Assembly: GCA_012031965.1 (NCBI GenBank)
Contig: JAAUSC010000035.1
Span: forward strand, 1 to 45,534
Direction of reading: 5' to 3'
Length of the DNA: 45,534 bases
DNA from: Scytonema sp. RU_4_4
Lineage (GTDB): Bacteria; Cyanobacteriota; Cyanobacteriia; Cyanobacteriales; Nostocaceae
Below are positions 1 through 8,941 of the stretch, one piece after another. The first letter of the stretch is position 1. The number at the start of each line of letters is the position of its first letter. A program made the position numbers and the translations under genes. A model generated the notes under the pieces. The model did not search any database and was not told the origin of the DNA. It was given only the letters and a program-made list of their open reading frames with translations.

Positions 1-427
1 TAATATTTTGTATCTTCTCGAACATTACTATATAAGTCAGATTGATAGAATTAACAAAAAATTGTCGAAATACGAAGGTAGTTTGAACTTTGGAGGATCT
101 TTTCAACGTAAAGCCAGCTATTTTCCCTAAAAAAAAATTGTTTTTTACTGCCAAAACATAACTGCAAGTTTTGAGCAGTACAGCAATTTATAAAAAGCCG
201 CGCCACCCCCCTATTTGGTCAATTTTGTTACCCGTGCAGGTGAAATACTTAAACCTGCATTCTATGGGGATCTTTATTGAGGCAGGTCAAAACAGTAGGG
301 AAGATATTGAATAAACACCAGAAGGGAGTAACTCGCTCACAATTATCTCGCTCTACCCAGTACAACTCCATCTTGCACCAGTTGCTTTCTTGCAATTTTT
401 GTAATTTTTGTAAGATGGGCACTGTTT

Positions 428-739
428 ACCCTATGGCTGACGCCACGGCTGCGCCTAACGGGGAAGACCTCCGGTCTCGCTGCGCTAACACCAGTCGCCT
501 ACGGAGGGAAACCCTCCTGCAGCGCTGGATTCACCATTCGCTCAAACCCTTATTTTTACGTTGTGTGCCGTTCCCACCCGATAGCCCTCCGGGGAAGACC
601 TCCGGTCTCGCTGCGAAGGGAGCCAGTCGCCTGCGGAGGAGCCAGTGCGGTCTTGGGGTCTCCCCAAGTAGAGCATCTGGCGTTGGAGACCCTCCCGCAG
701 CGCTGGACTCACCGTAAGGCGTGGCGTCAGCCATAGGGT
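428..739. repeat. 312-bp repeat element bounded by 20-bp perfect inverted repeats
   Basis: Bases 428-447 and 720-739 are perfect inverted copies of a 20-base sequence (ACCCTATGGCTGACGCCACG on the left). The interior is GC-richer than its surroundings and repeats itself: a 24-base block around 459-482 recurs around 592-615, and a block ending in a CAGCGCTGGA-type motif occurs twice. It also contains a copy (639-685) of a repeat found again at 23567 and 41898. An outer inverted pair (ATCTTGCACC at 370-379, complement at 750-759) may extend the structure. It encodes no recognisable protein. It is most likely a non-autonomous element or nested dispersed repeats. Confidence 0.6.
639..685. repeat. 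Dispersed repeat, copy 1 (CTTGGGG hairpin family)
   Basis: This 47-base block contains the hairpin CTTGGGGTCTCCCCAAG and the flanking words GAGCCAGTGCG and AGCATCTGGCG. Close copies lie at 23567-23614 and 41898-41944, so it is a dispersed repeat of this genome and not part of a gene. Confidence 0.6.
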
Positions 740-1222
740 TTTGAAAATGGGTGCAAGATCTCAGGTACAACCTGAATTCACAACAACCTCACGAAAATTA
801 CCTTTCTTTAGACGGATATATTACCCATTGGCTGTATGTACTAGCTAGTTGTTGAACTGAAACAATCACCTAATAAGAAAGCATCCTCCTTGAAAACATG
901 CTTTATTTGTTAAATCCGACTTCCCATTGTGTCAGTTCAAACCTGTAGAGGAAAGGTGCGCTTGTGAAGTTGTTGGTAGTCGCTCCTGCGCATACGCTCT
1001 ATTGATACCTGCGTAAAGGTGATAATGGCTTCCCCGTTTTTGTATTGAGGGAACTCTAGTAAAGAGTGCGAACTCATGCTTTTTGCTTGAAAATACGGAT
1101 GAATTGCCAACTATGACTACCATCAAAACTCACACTTAACGCATAATAGATAATCTGAGGTAAAGACATTACCTTTAGGTGGGTGTATACTGCTTACTTT
1201 CCATGGACTAACAATTTTGTAA

Positions 1223-2146
<924 letters not shown>

Positions 2147-2187
2147 AAGCCAATTAACAGTTAACAGTTAGCAGTATGTTGACTGAA

Positions 2188-2214
2188 TAACTGATAACTG
2201 ATAACTGATAACTG
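2188..2214. repeat. Heptamer tandem repeat TAACTGA
   Basis: Nearly four copies of TAACTGA lie between the converging hetR and the cysteine-repeat gene, preceded by related AACAGTT words. Short tandemly repeated heptamers of this kind are typical of spacers in heterocystous cyanobacteria. Confidence 0.85.
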
Positions 2215-2224
2215 TTAGTAGAGC

Positions 2225-2944
2225 TTATTTGCTGCTTGGATTTGTTGGACTTTGAGTCGGTGCAGCCGGAGTTTGAGAAGGCGCAGATGGCGCTGGAGTA
2301 GACTCAAAAGTTGGTCGAAATTCCGTAGGTTGCCTATTTGACGGTACAAAAGAAGGCAGAAAGCCACTTATTCTGTCGCTGGCGTCGATACAAGTTTCCA
2401 TTGCTTGAGTAGAGGCAAAATCGACTTCAGCACGCAAACCTACGACACATTGAGCAAAACGCACAGGTAACAAACTACGACCACAATAATTTAAAACCTC
2501 TGGGCTAACTGCTTCCCGAGTATACTTGTTGATGCCAACAACGCAACTCGCTACCTCTTCAGGACGCCGTGCTTGCCTACAAGTTGTCAGCGCATCTGAT
2601 GCGGCAATTTGTGTTTGTCGCCCAATTTTAATCACGCAGGTAGACAGATCCCCAGGACGTAGTGCAGCAGCACAAGCTTGTGATGCTGCATCCGCAGCTA
2701 TACCCACACTCAAAAGTCGTCCAGCACAAACACGAAAATCATTCCTGTATGTGGCAGTCACAGCCATACTAGATGAAGTCATCGCAAACCATCCAGCCAC
2801 TGCGAAAACTGGTGCGGCTAGCCCAGCAGAAGCTCTGAAAATAACTGCTTTTAAGGCGTCTGCGCTTCTTTCAAGACGCTGTACAGTCTGTTTAGCTCTT
2901 TGCCCAAGCCTATGGGTATCTTTGCTTTTTTTGTTGCCTAACAT
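2225..2944 (-). CDS. Membrane-anchored or exported protein with regular cysteine repeats, unknown function
   Basis: I do not recognise a named family. A basic N-terminus is followed by one hydrophobic segment, then a domain with eight cysteines at strictly alternating spacing (about 12, 19, 12, 20, 12, 19 residues), giving four related units of roughly 31 residues. A Pro/Ser/Thr-rich tail closes the protein. The layout suggests an anchored or secreted protein with paired disulfides or metal sites outside the cytoplasm. I chose the ATG at 2944 because GGAG lies about ten bases upstream; a GTG at 2965 would add seven residues. The gene converges with hetR, with only about 80 bases between the stop codons, mostly tandem repeats. 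Confidence 0.75.
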   Translation of the reverse strand: MLGNKKSKDTHRLGQRAKQTVQRLERSADALKAVIFRASAGLAAPVFAVAGWFAMTSSSMAVTATYRNDFRVCAGRLLSVGIAADAASQACAAALRPGDLSTCVIKIGRQTQIAASDALTTCRQARRPEEVASCVVGINKYTREAVSPEVLNYCGRSLLPVRFAQCVVGLRAEVDFASTQAMETCIDASDRISGFLPSFVPSNRQPTEFRPTFESTPAPSAPSQTPAAPTQSPTNPSSK

Positions 2945-3131
2945 TATTTTCCGTTCTCCAAACACCCAAGGGTATGCTACCTCATGATAAAAGCCCGCTT
3001 TGATGCTTGCAATACTACAGATGTGGGGAGATTCTAGAATGAATCCATGAATTGGAGAAAAAGATAGAACAAAGCGATTGCATCGTATAGCAATCCGGAA
3101 TCATTTGTAAGAAAATACAGAGCCTCAGAAA

Positions 3132-3161
3132 CCCGGTATCTGGGAGATACCGGGTTTTTTT
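3132..3161 (+). terminator. Rho-independent terminator-like hairpin
   Basis: A perfect nine-base stem (CCCGGTATC / GATACCGGG) with a five-base loop is followed by seven T on the plus strand. No plus-strand gene directly precedes it. It lies about 150 bases past the pcrA stop on the other strand, where the T run is only three. It may serve that gene weakly, end an antisense or small transcript, or be a dispersed repeat; a related hairpin occurs at 24654-24690. Confidence 0.6.
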
Positions 3162-3309
3162 ATCTCACGAATCATTTAGGAAGGCGCTATATCAAGTTAC
3201 GTTCTCGTGTTGGGCAAGTCTGAGGACATCGCCCATTTCAGTTCTCTTGGAAATTAGCAAGAAGTTTTGGCTCGGATGTAAAGCTTCGTAGTGGATCTTG
3301 AATTGCTTC

Positions 3310-5649
3310 TCACTTCGCTCGTTGCAACTGTGCAACCCTTGGATCGATAATTTTTTGCCCCAAACTGTCAAACTTAATTGCCAAAGAAACTTTATTTCCC
3401 GAACCAAAAATGTGAGTAATTTCTCCAACGCCAAAGATTTTGTGCAGAACTTTTTCGCCGACTTGCCAAGTTTCAGCAGTTCCTTGCTTTCGGTAACTTC
3501 CACGCTGCGATGAACTCCCATCAGCACCTTTTGTATAAGCAATGCTTTTATGTCGAGTCATTAATAATTCTTCGGGTAATTCGTCGAGAAATTGCGATCG
3601 CATGGCTGGTTCCCTTGAACCGTAAAGGCGGCGTTCGCGGGCGTGGGTTATGTACAATCGTTCTTGAGCGCGAGTAATTCCTACATAACACAGGCGGCGT
3701 TCTTCTTCCAAAGCGGCTGGATCGTTCATTGAACGATAATTGGGAAATAGCCCTTGTTCCATCCCCACCAAGAACACGACCGGAAACTCTAGCCCTTTTG
3801 AGGCGTGTAAAGTCAACAGTGAAACTGCTGTTTCTCCTTCTTTTAAATTGTCTAAATCAGAACTCAGTGCCGTATTAGCAAGGAAAGCTTGCAGGTTCAC
3901 ATCATCGTTCTCTTCTTCAAATTGCAGCACTGCGTTGAATAATTCTTGGACGTTTTGCAATCTGTCTTCTGCTTCATCTGTACTCTGTGTTTGCAAGTCT
4001 TTGATGTATCCAGAGTCTTCCAACACTCCTTGCACAAGTTCAGAAACTGGAACCGTTTCTATTTGTTCTTGCCAATTCCGAATCATCTGAGCAAAGCCAT
4101 TGACAGCTTTTGCAGAACGTCCAGCCAATGAATTGACTGCTGTCTCATCACTCAGTATTTCCCACAAAGTTGTGCCTAATTCTCTCGCAGCATTATTCAA
4201 CGCGTCGATGGTCGCTTTACCAATACCACGCCGGGGAGTATTAATCACTCGTGATAAACTGAGTGTATCGGCTGGGTTGGCGATCGCCCGTAAGTAAGCC
4301 AAAATATCTTTAATTTCTTTGCGATCGTAAAACTTGATTCCTCCCACAACTGTGTAGGGAATTCCCAATCGCACCAGTAATTCTTCAAACGGTCGAGATT
4401 GGGCATTCGTACGATAAAGTATGGCAAAACTTCCCCAATTTATCTCTGGATGCTGGTTTTCCAAAGAACGAATTTGGTTGATCACAAAATCTGCTTCCGC
4501 AATTTCATCATCTGCTTTGTAACAAAAAATCTCCTCACCTGCACCCCTTGTTGCTTTGAGGATTTTATCAATACGTTGGGTGTTGTTTTCAATCAGTTCG
4601 TTTGCTGCTTGTAGAATATTTTCGCAAGAGCGATAATTCTCCTCCAACTTCACCATTGTGCGGGTATCTTCATCCGGTAAACCGTCACCAAAATCTTGCT
4701 GAAAGTCCAACAAAATGGTAAAGTCCGCCATTCTAAAAGAATAGATAGATTGATCAGCATCACCTACCACAAAAACAGAACGATTTGTCCAGTCCCAATC
4801 ACTCTTTTTAGTTTCGTTATTCGTTGTCAAAAGGCGGATGAGTTCGTATTGAGTGCGGTTAGTATCTTGATATTCATCTACCAGAATGTGACGAAACTTG
4901 TTATGCCAATAACCTAAGACTTGCTCGTTCTGCTGAAATAATCTCACAGGAACGAGGATGAGATCATCAAAGTCGAGGGCGTTGTTCTCTGCAAGTCGGC
5001 TTTGATAGTGATTGTAAACTTCTGCAATCACCCGTCCGCGATAATTGGGTTGTTCTATTTCAAATTCTTTGGGTGATAAGCCTTGGTTTTTGGCATTACT
5101 GATGGCGTAGCGGACAGAACGGGGTTCAAACTTTTTATTATCCAGGCTAAGCTGTTTGGTAACGATTTCTTTTACAAGACTTTGGGCATCGGACTCGTCA
5201 AAAATGGAAAAATTCCGTGTCCACTGGCGTCCTTTTTCGTCTTGGTATTTATCGATATCAAAGCGGAGAACGCGAGAAAGGAGACTGTGGAAAGTACCAC
5301 ACCACATCTCTTTAATATAAGTTTTCCAGACTTTCGATCTCAACTTAGTTTGGTCATATTCGGGCAACAAATCAAACCGCTCATTGTATTCTGTTATTGC
5401 CAATCGTTCAGCAAATAACTTTTGAATACGTTCTTTCATTTCCCGTGCAGCTTTGTTCGTGAAGGTGACCGCTAGGATATTTTCTGGATCGACACGGTGT
5501 TGCAAAATAAGATTAGCAATGCGATAAGTCAGCGCTCGTGTTTTGCCGGAACCCGCACCAGCAACAACGAGCAGGGGACCGCAGTGATGTTCAACAGCAC
5601 GGCGTTGACTGGGGTTGAGATGACTGAGGAAGTCTGTGGTTGTTGTCAT
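3310..5649 (-). CDS. pcrA: ATP-dependent DNA helicase, PcrA/UvrD type (superfamily 1A)
   Basis: This 779-residue 3'-5' DNA helicase would act in nucleotide excision repair, replication restart and removal of obstacles from DNA. Superfamily 1 motifs appear in order: Walker A GAGSGKT near residue 32, the DEYQDTN Walker B type motif, GDADQSIYSFR (motif III), LTLHASKGLEFP (motif V) and YVGITRAQERLY (motif VI). The C-terminal 60 residues (GEKVLHKIFGVGEI onward) form the Tudor-like segment that binds RNA polymerase in PcrA/UvrD proteins. Length matches the family. The ATG at 5649 leaves a normal distance to motif I. The gene is monocistronic on the minus strand. UvrD is an equally fair name. Confidence 0.95.
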   Translation of the reverse strand: MTTTTDFLSHLNPSQRRAVEHHCGPLLVVAGAGSGKTRALTYRIANLILQHRVDPENILAVTFTNKAAREMKERIQKLFAERLAITEYNERFDLLPEYDQTKLRSKVWKTYIKEMWCGTFHSLLSRVLRFDIDKYQDEKGRQWTRNFSIFDESDAQSLVKEIVTKQLSLDNKKFEPRSVRYAISNAKNQGLSPKEFEIEQPNYRGRVIAEVYNHYQSRLAENNALDFDDLILVPVRLFQQNEQVLGYWHNKFRHILVDEYQDTNRTQYELIRLLTTNNETKKSDWDWTNRSVFVVGDADQSIYSFRMADFTILLDFQQDFGDGLPDEDTRTMVKLEENYRSCENILQAANELIENNTQRIDKILKATRGAGEEIFCYKADDEIAEADFVINQIRSLENQHPEINWGSFAILYRTNAQSRPFEELLVRLGIPYTVVGGIKFYDRKEIKDILAYLRAIANPADTLSLSRVINTPRRGIGKATIDALNNAARELGTTLWEILSDETAVNSLAGRSAKAVNGFAQMIRNWQEQIETVPVSELVQGVLEDSGYIKDLQTQSTDEAEDRLQNVQELFNAVLQFEEENDDVNLQAFLANTALSSDLDNLKEGETAVSLLTLHASKGLEFPVVFLVGMEQGLFPNYRSMNDPAALEEERRLCYVGITRAQERLYITHARERRLYGSREPAMRSQFLDELPEELLMTRHKSIAYTKGADGSSSQRGSYRKQGTAETWQVGEKVLHKIFGVGEITHIFGSGNKVSLAIKFDSLGQKIIDPRVAQLQRAK

Positions 5650-5850
5650 GAGTGTGAGGGAGCAGCACGTATCGCTTAGAGTCAGATTATATAGATAGTA
5701 GCTATTGCTAAGGCTACACTATCCTAACGAAACTCAGTCAATATATATATTTAAGGATATAGAATGGCACTGAACTTGGTCAGAAAGCAACGAAACATCA
5801 GGAAAAGCCATCAGCATTAAGAAAGTTACTCAAGTTGCTTTCAATATTAA

Positions 5851-6045
5851 CTAAATGCGCCGACTGCGAATCCCTGCCAGAATTCCTGAACCAACTGACA
5901 ACAGCACTAAAGCCCAAATGACTTCTTTGGGAATGTTCTTCAACACTCCAAAAGCTTGTAGTAAAAGAACAGCAGCCAAAATGACCAGCAGAATACCAGC
6001 GATGTACAAGAAAATAGTGACGCCAAGGTTAGGGGGTCGATTCAT
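5851..6045 (-). CDS. Small two-helix membrane protein, unknown function
   Basis: The 64-residue product is almost entirely two hydrophobic helices (about residues 8-30 and 42-58) with a short charged link (KNIPKE) and a basic C-terminus (GIRSRRI). The start is well supported by GAGGAG eight bases before the ATG. It resembles short conserved membrane proteins of cyanobacteria, but I cannot name a function. It lies on the same strand as the upstream face of pcrA, about 200 bases away. Confidence 0.7.
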   Translation of the reverse strand: MNRPPNLGVTIFLYIAGILLVILAAVLLLQAFGVLKNIPKEVIWALVLLSVGSGILAGIRSRRI

Positions 6046-6974
6046 GAGCTTTACTCCTCACTGTAAGTAACAACTCGCAGTCCTTATTGTGGCATGGGAC
6101 GCGAACCACTTATCCCTGTATGGTACACTCAACTATAGAATTCACTACTTGAGTGTTTGCACATCGGGATAGTATGAACTTTCCTAGTCATGAACACTTA
6201 CAAACCATTACCAATTAAAATCAAAGGTGCCCAATAAAAGGGATGACTCAGACGATTAGCGACTTTTGCTGATAGCTTCTCGCGTGTAGATTTAAGAATT
6301 CCTCTATTTTGGTCTTGAGTTATCTCTGAATAGTCGCCTGTCATCATCGCGACTTACGCCTGATGTAAAGATTCAGCCTTACTCATTTTCCCTTGATTTA
6401 AAAATGTGTAAAAGCATTCATTAAAGCTTGTGTTCCGCCATCACTGACAGACCATAAAGATGTGATCGCAGTTCTTGCTCCTGTATGCTGTACTTGATAG
6501 AAGAGTTTGGACGGGGAATAAATTCCTCTACGGGCTTATCCCCATAAATAGAATGATGTTGTTGGTCAATTCGTGTGCGGTGATACCCCTCATAAGCTCG
6601 TTTCCAGCCTGAGGCTGGAAATGCAGGCGACGAGGCTCTAGTCGGTTGATGTAAATTTTCTTAAAATAGGTAGACGGTTTTGTCAGGCGGTTTGTCAGTA
6701 AATGTCTGGCTTTGTCCAGATAATAGTCTACTAGGACATTGCTCTTTTCAATCTAAGTACTGGAGGCGGAGCCTCTTAGTAGTGCATTCCCTGGCTGAGC
6801 CAGGGAACAAGAAGCTTGGGGGGTGTGATCCCTCATTTATTTGCCAACAACATCATATAATTTAGGAGCTTGCGCCCTCCGATTTCCGGTCAAACTGCGG
6901 TTAGGATAACAATTATCTGTAAAAAATTCATTTGAAAGTTATTTTTCTAAAATTTTGCAAATCCTTCATCACAA
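6046..6974. other. 930-bp spacer with a gene relic and dispersed hairpins
   Basis: No intact gene is seen. The spacer contains a minus-strand gene relic (6421-6660, separate entry), the palindrome TTTCCAGCCTGAGGCTGGAAA region at 6601-6621 (complementary arms TTTCCAGCCT/AGGCTGGAAA), and another hairpin of TCCCTGGCTGAGCCAGGGA type near 6787. The latter two look like dispersed repeats. Confidence 0.5.
6421..6660 (-). pseudogene. C-terminal relic of an unknown gene
   Basis: An open frame of 79 codons between two stops lacks any ATG, GTG or TTG near its start, yet its sequence looks protein-like (RAYEGYHRTRIDQQ, then IYGDKPVEEFIPRP, then a Leu/Val-rich end). The palindromic repeat at 6601-6621 lies inside the frame, suggesting the 5' part was disrupted by repeat insertion. 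I cannot assign the family with confidence. It could also be a chance open frame. Confidence 0.35.
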
Positions 6975-7046
6975 AGCCGATGGCGGGATTTGAACCCGCG
7001 ACCGCTCGATTACGAATCGAGTGCTCTACCACTGAGCCACATCGGC
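6975..7046 (-). tRNA. tRNA-Thr (anticodon CGU)
   Basis: The minus strand folds into a complete 72-nt cloverleaf. The acceptor stem GCCGATG pairs perfectly with CATCGGC. The D arm contains GGCTCAGTGGTAGAGC, the anticodon arm is CTCGA-TTCGTAA-TCGAG with anticodon CGT reading ACG (Thr), and the T arm contains GCGGGTTCAAATCCCGC. The discriminator is U and CCA is not encoded. Confidence 0.95.
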
Positions 7047-7070
7047 ACACTTTTTTGAAGATTATAGCTT

Positions 7071-7331
7071 ATGACAGAACAAAATAACAAAAATCGTATG
7101 AAATCAGAACAATACGCCCGTCTTAGAGCAGAAGCAGCAGCCCCCTATCGGGGCTTACGGCAATTTATCTACATAGCTTGTGGTGCTTCTGGTTTTATCG
7201 GCGTACTCATCTTTCTTTCTGGGCTACTTGCAGGACGTGATGTTGAAAGCGCTTTGCCAAACTTAGCACTTCAAATAGGAGTCGTCGCGTTAATGGTTTT
7301 TCTTTGGCGTTGGGATTCGCGTAGACGCTGA
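7071..7331 (+). CDS. DUF3493 / LPA1-like small membrane protein
   Basis: The 86-residue protein has the cyanobacterial and plastid DUF3493 pattern: a charged N-terminus, the signature RLRAEAAAPYRGLRQF at about residues 18-33, and two hydrophobic helices (about 34-54 and 63-79). The plant relative LPA1/Rep27 helps photosystem II assembly in the thylakoid membrane. A similar role here is inference. The ATG at 7071 lies 25 bases beyond the edge of the oppositely oriented tRNA-Thr, with only a weak GAAG ribosome site. Confidence 0.85.
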   Translation: MTEQNNKNRMKSEQYARLRAEAAAPYRGLRQFIYIACGASGFIGVLIFLSGLLAGRDVESALPNLALQIGVVALMVFLWRWDSRRR

Positions 7332-7400
7332 CTAAATTGTTAATTCTCTAAATATTTCCTGGAAATCTACCAAACCAAACACAAGATATTTAGTTGCAGC

Positions 7401-8324
7401 TTAAGTTTCTCCTGTTCCTCCTGTATGTCCTCCTTGAGTACGTCTAATTCTTTTCATTGCCATTTCTAAACTTAACTTCATGCGTTTAAAAGCTTTGGCA
7501 AGATTACCAATCTCATCATTAGAAATCTGATCAAAATCAACTTCTAGATGCCCTGTGCTAACTTCTTCAGCTACACGAGTTATACGCTTGAGGGGAATAA
7601 TAACTTGTCGCTGCAAAAAGACATTGACTAGAAAAATGACCACTATAAAAACAGCAGATACAATTCCCACTATCAGTAGAGAAGATTGATAGGCTTTTTC
7701 GATGACTTTGCTCGCTGGTAGTGAAACAAATTGAGCCGCTACAATTTCATTCAAGTGCCATCCAAAGCCACCAACTGCGCCGAAACGCTCAATCATAGTT
7801 TTTGGTGCAGCCTCAGGAGTGCTATGACACTGAAGACAACTTTGTTGCTTAATTGCTAACGGACGAGCAATGTAAAATATTTCGCCCCCTGGGAGTGAGC
7901 GAAATCCACTCACCTGTTTTAAATCTTTTTCTTTTCGGAAACGCTCAAAAACTTTCGTCTCAAAAGGATCCGCTTTATCCCGAAGATTGGTAGGATTTAC
8001 CGCTGCTTCTTTATAGAAGAAGTCGCGATATTCTTGTCTTTTTCGTAGAATTTCAAAGACTTCTCGTGCTGAATATGCAGATACAACTTGAGGCAAAAAC
8101 TTTTCTTCCAGTTTATCAGCGAGTTCTGGATAGATTTGGGTAAGTGTGTACTCACGGAGAGAAGTCATTGTATCGATGAGTGTTAAAGCTCTTAAGGCAA
8201 TTTCATTTGTAGCATTCTGTCTGAGTAAAGCAGAAAGAGCCAACCCACTTACGCTCAAACCTACTACAAGAATGACAAGGAGCAGAACTGTAAATTTTTG
8301 TCTCAATTTTAAGTTTTTAAACAT
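7401..8324 (-). CDS. DUF3365 c-heme sensor receptor with HAMP domain and no output domain
   Basis: The 307-residue receptor has a first membrane helix (about 12-34), an extracytoplasmic DUF3365 (Tll0287-type) sensor with the c-type heme motif C163-LQ-C166-H167, a second helix (about 215-237) and a HAMP linker (about 238-290). Proteins of this build usually continue into a histidine kinase, cyclase or chemotaxis domain. Here the chain stops just after the HAMP with a short tail (GGHTGGTGET) encoded by a simple repetitive stretch. Either signalling passes through a partner protein, or the gene has lost its 3' part. No kinase gene follows on the same strand. The ATG at 8324 begins a typical charged-then-hydrophobic N-terminus. 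Confidence 0.88.
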   Translation of the reverse strand: MFKNLKLRQKFTVLLLVILVVGLSVSGLALSALLRQNATNEIALRALTLIDTMTSLREYTLTQIYPELADKLEEKFLPQVVSAYSAREVFEILRKRQEYRDFFYKEAAVNPTNLRDKADPFETKVFERFRKEKDLKQVSGFRSLPGGEIFYIARPLAIKQQSCLQCHSTPEAAPKTMIERFGAVGGFGWHLNEIVAAQFVSLPASKVIEKAYQSSLLIVGIVSAVFIVVIFLVNVFLQRQVIIPLKRITRVAEEVSTGHLEVDFDQISNDEIGNLAKAFKRMKLSLEMAMKRIRRTQGGHTGGTGET

Positions 8325-8941
8325 AACGCCAGAGCATGTGAAGATAAAAGTACAAGGAGCAAATCATTGAACTCATGTCTTATCGATTGCATAGACAGAC
8401 TCAAAGAAAATGACTGGTAACGTAGATTAGTTACAAAATAAATCTACAGCATCCCAGATTCTGTACATAAGTTTTTAAAAACAATCAATCAATAGAAATT
8501 TTGCCATATTTATTAATCAATTAAGACTTTTTTAGTCTTTCTTTTTCAAAGAGTATCTTTTTCTCAACTTGAAAAAATTTCCCTTCGTTACATGAAATTG
8601 TTGGATAAATTTTCTCCCTCAGTTTTATAATTAAAACATAACCCATCTTATCGTGATTTTTTGAAACAAATATTAAGATACTATCAATTAGCTAATAGCC
8701 TGCTTGTTGAGTTGAGTCAGATGACTGTTAATAGTGACAGAATAAGATTAGGGGACAAATCAGTTCAAAATATACCCTACGGGCACTCTACGCAGAGGGT
8801 GCAACATCTTCCTCAGGAAGCACAAAATCTTGAATCTCTGCCTTATCCCTTTTATCTTCTCCATCTGTCAATTTCCCGCTTTATCCTAACCCAGCTTTAA
8901 TACCGTGCCAAAATAAATAGCATAATGAAGTCATTAATCTA
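8325..8941. other. 617-bp spacer without a supported gene
   Basis: The spacer is AT-rich up to about 8750. Near 8778-8830 it contains a GC-richer repeat-like stretch (TACGGGCACTCTACGCAGAGGGTGC) resembling other dispersed repeats of the window. It separates the divergent heme-HAMP receptor and WD40 kinase genes, so both promoters should lie here, but I see no clear consensus. Confidence 0.4.

Noticed and set aside
277-717. 146-codon plus-strand frame upstream of hetR
   Set aside because: Most of it runs through the 428-739 repeat element on both strands with no protein-like pattern.
1185-1197. Possible NtcA box upstream of hetR (GTA...TAC)
   Set aside because: The spacing between GTA and TAC is seven bases, not eight, so it is not called.
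2188-2214. CRISPR array
   Set aside because: Heptamer repeats without spacers; none of the repeat clusters in the window has repeat-spacer architecture.
3192-3542. 116-codon minus-strand frame overlapping the 3' end of pcrA
   Set aside because: It overlaps a clear pcrA C-terminal domain in another frame and has no family features.
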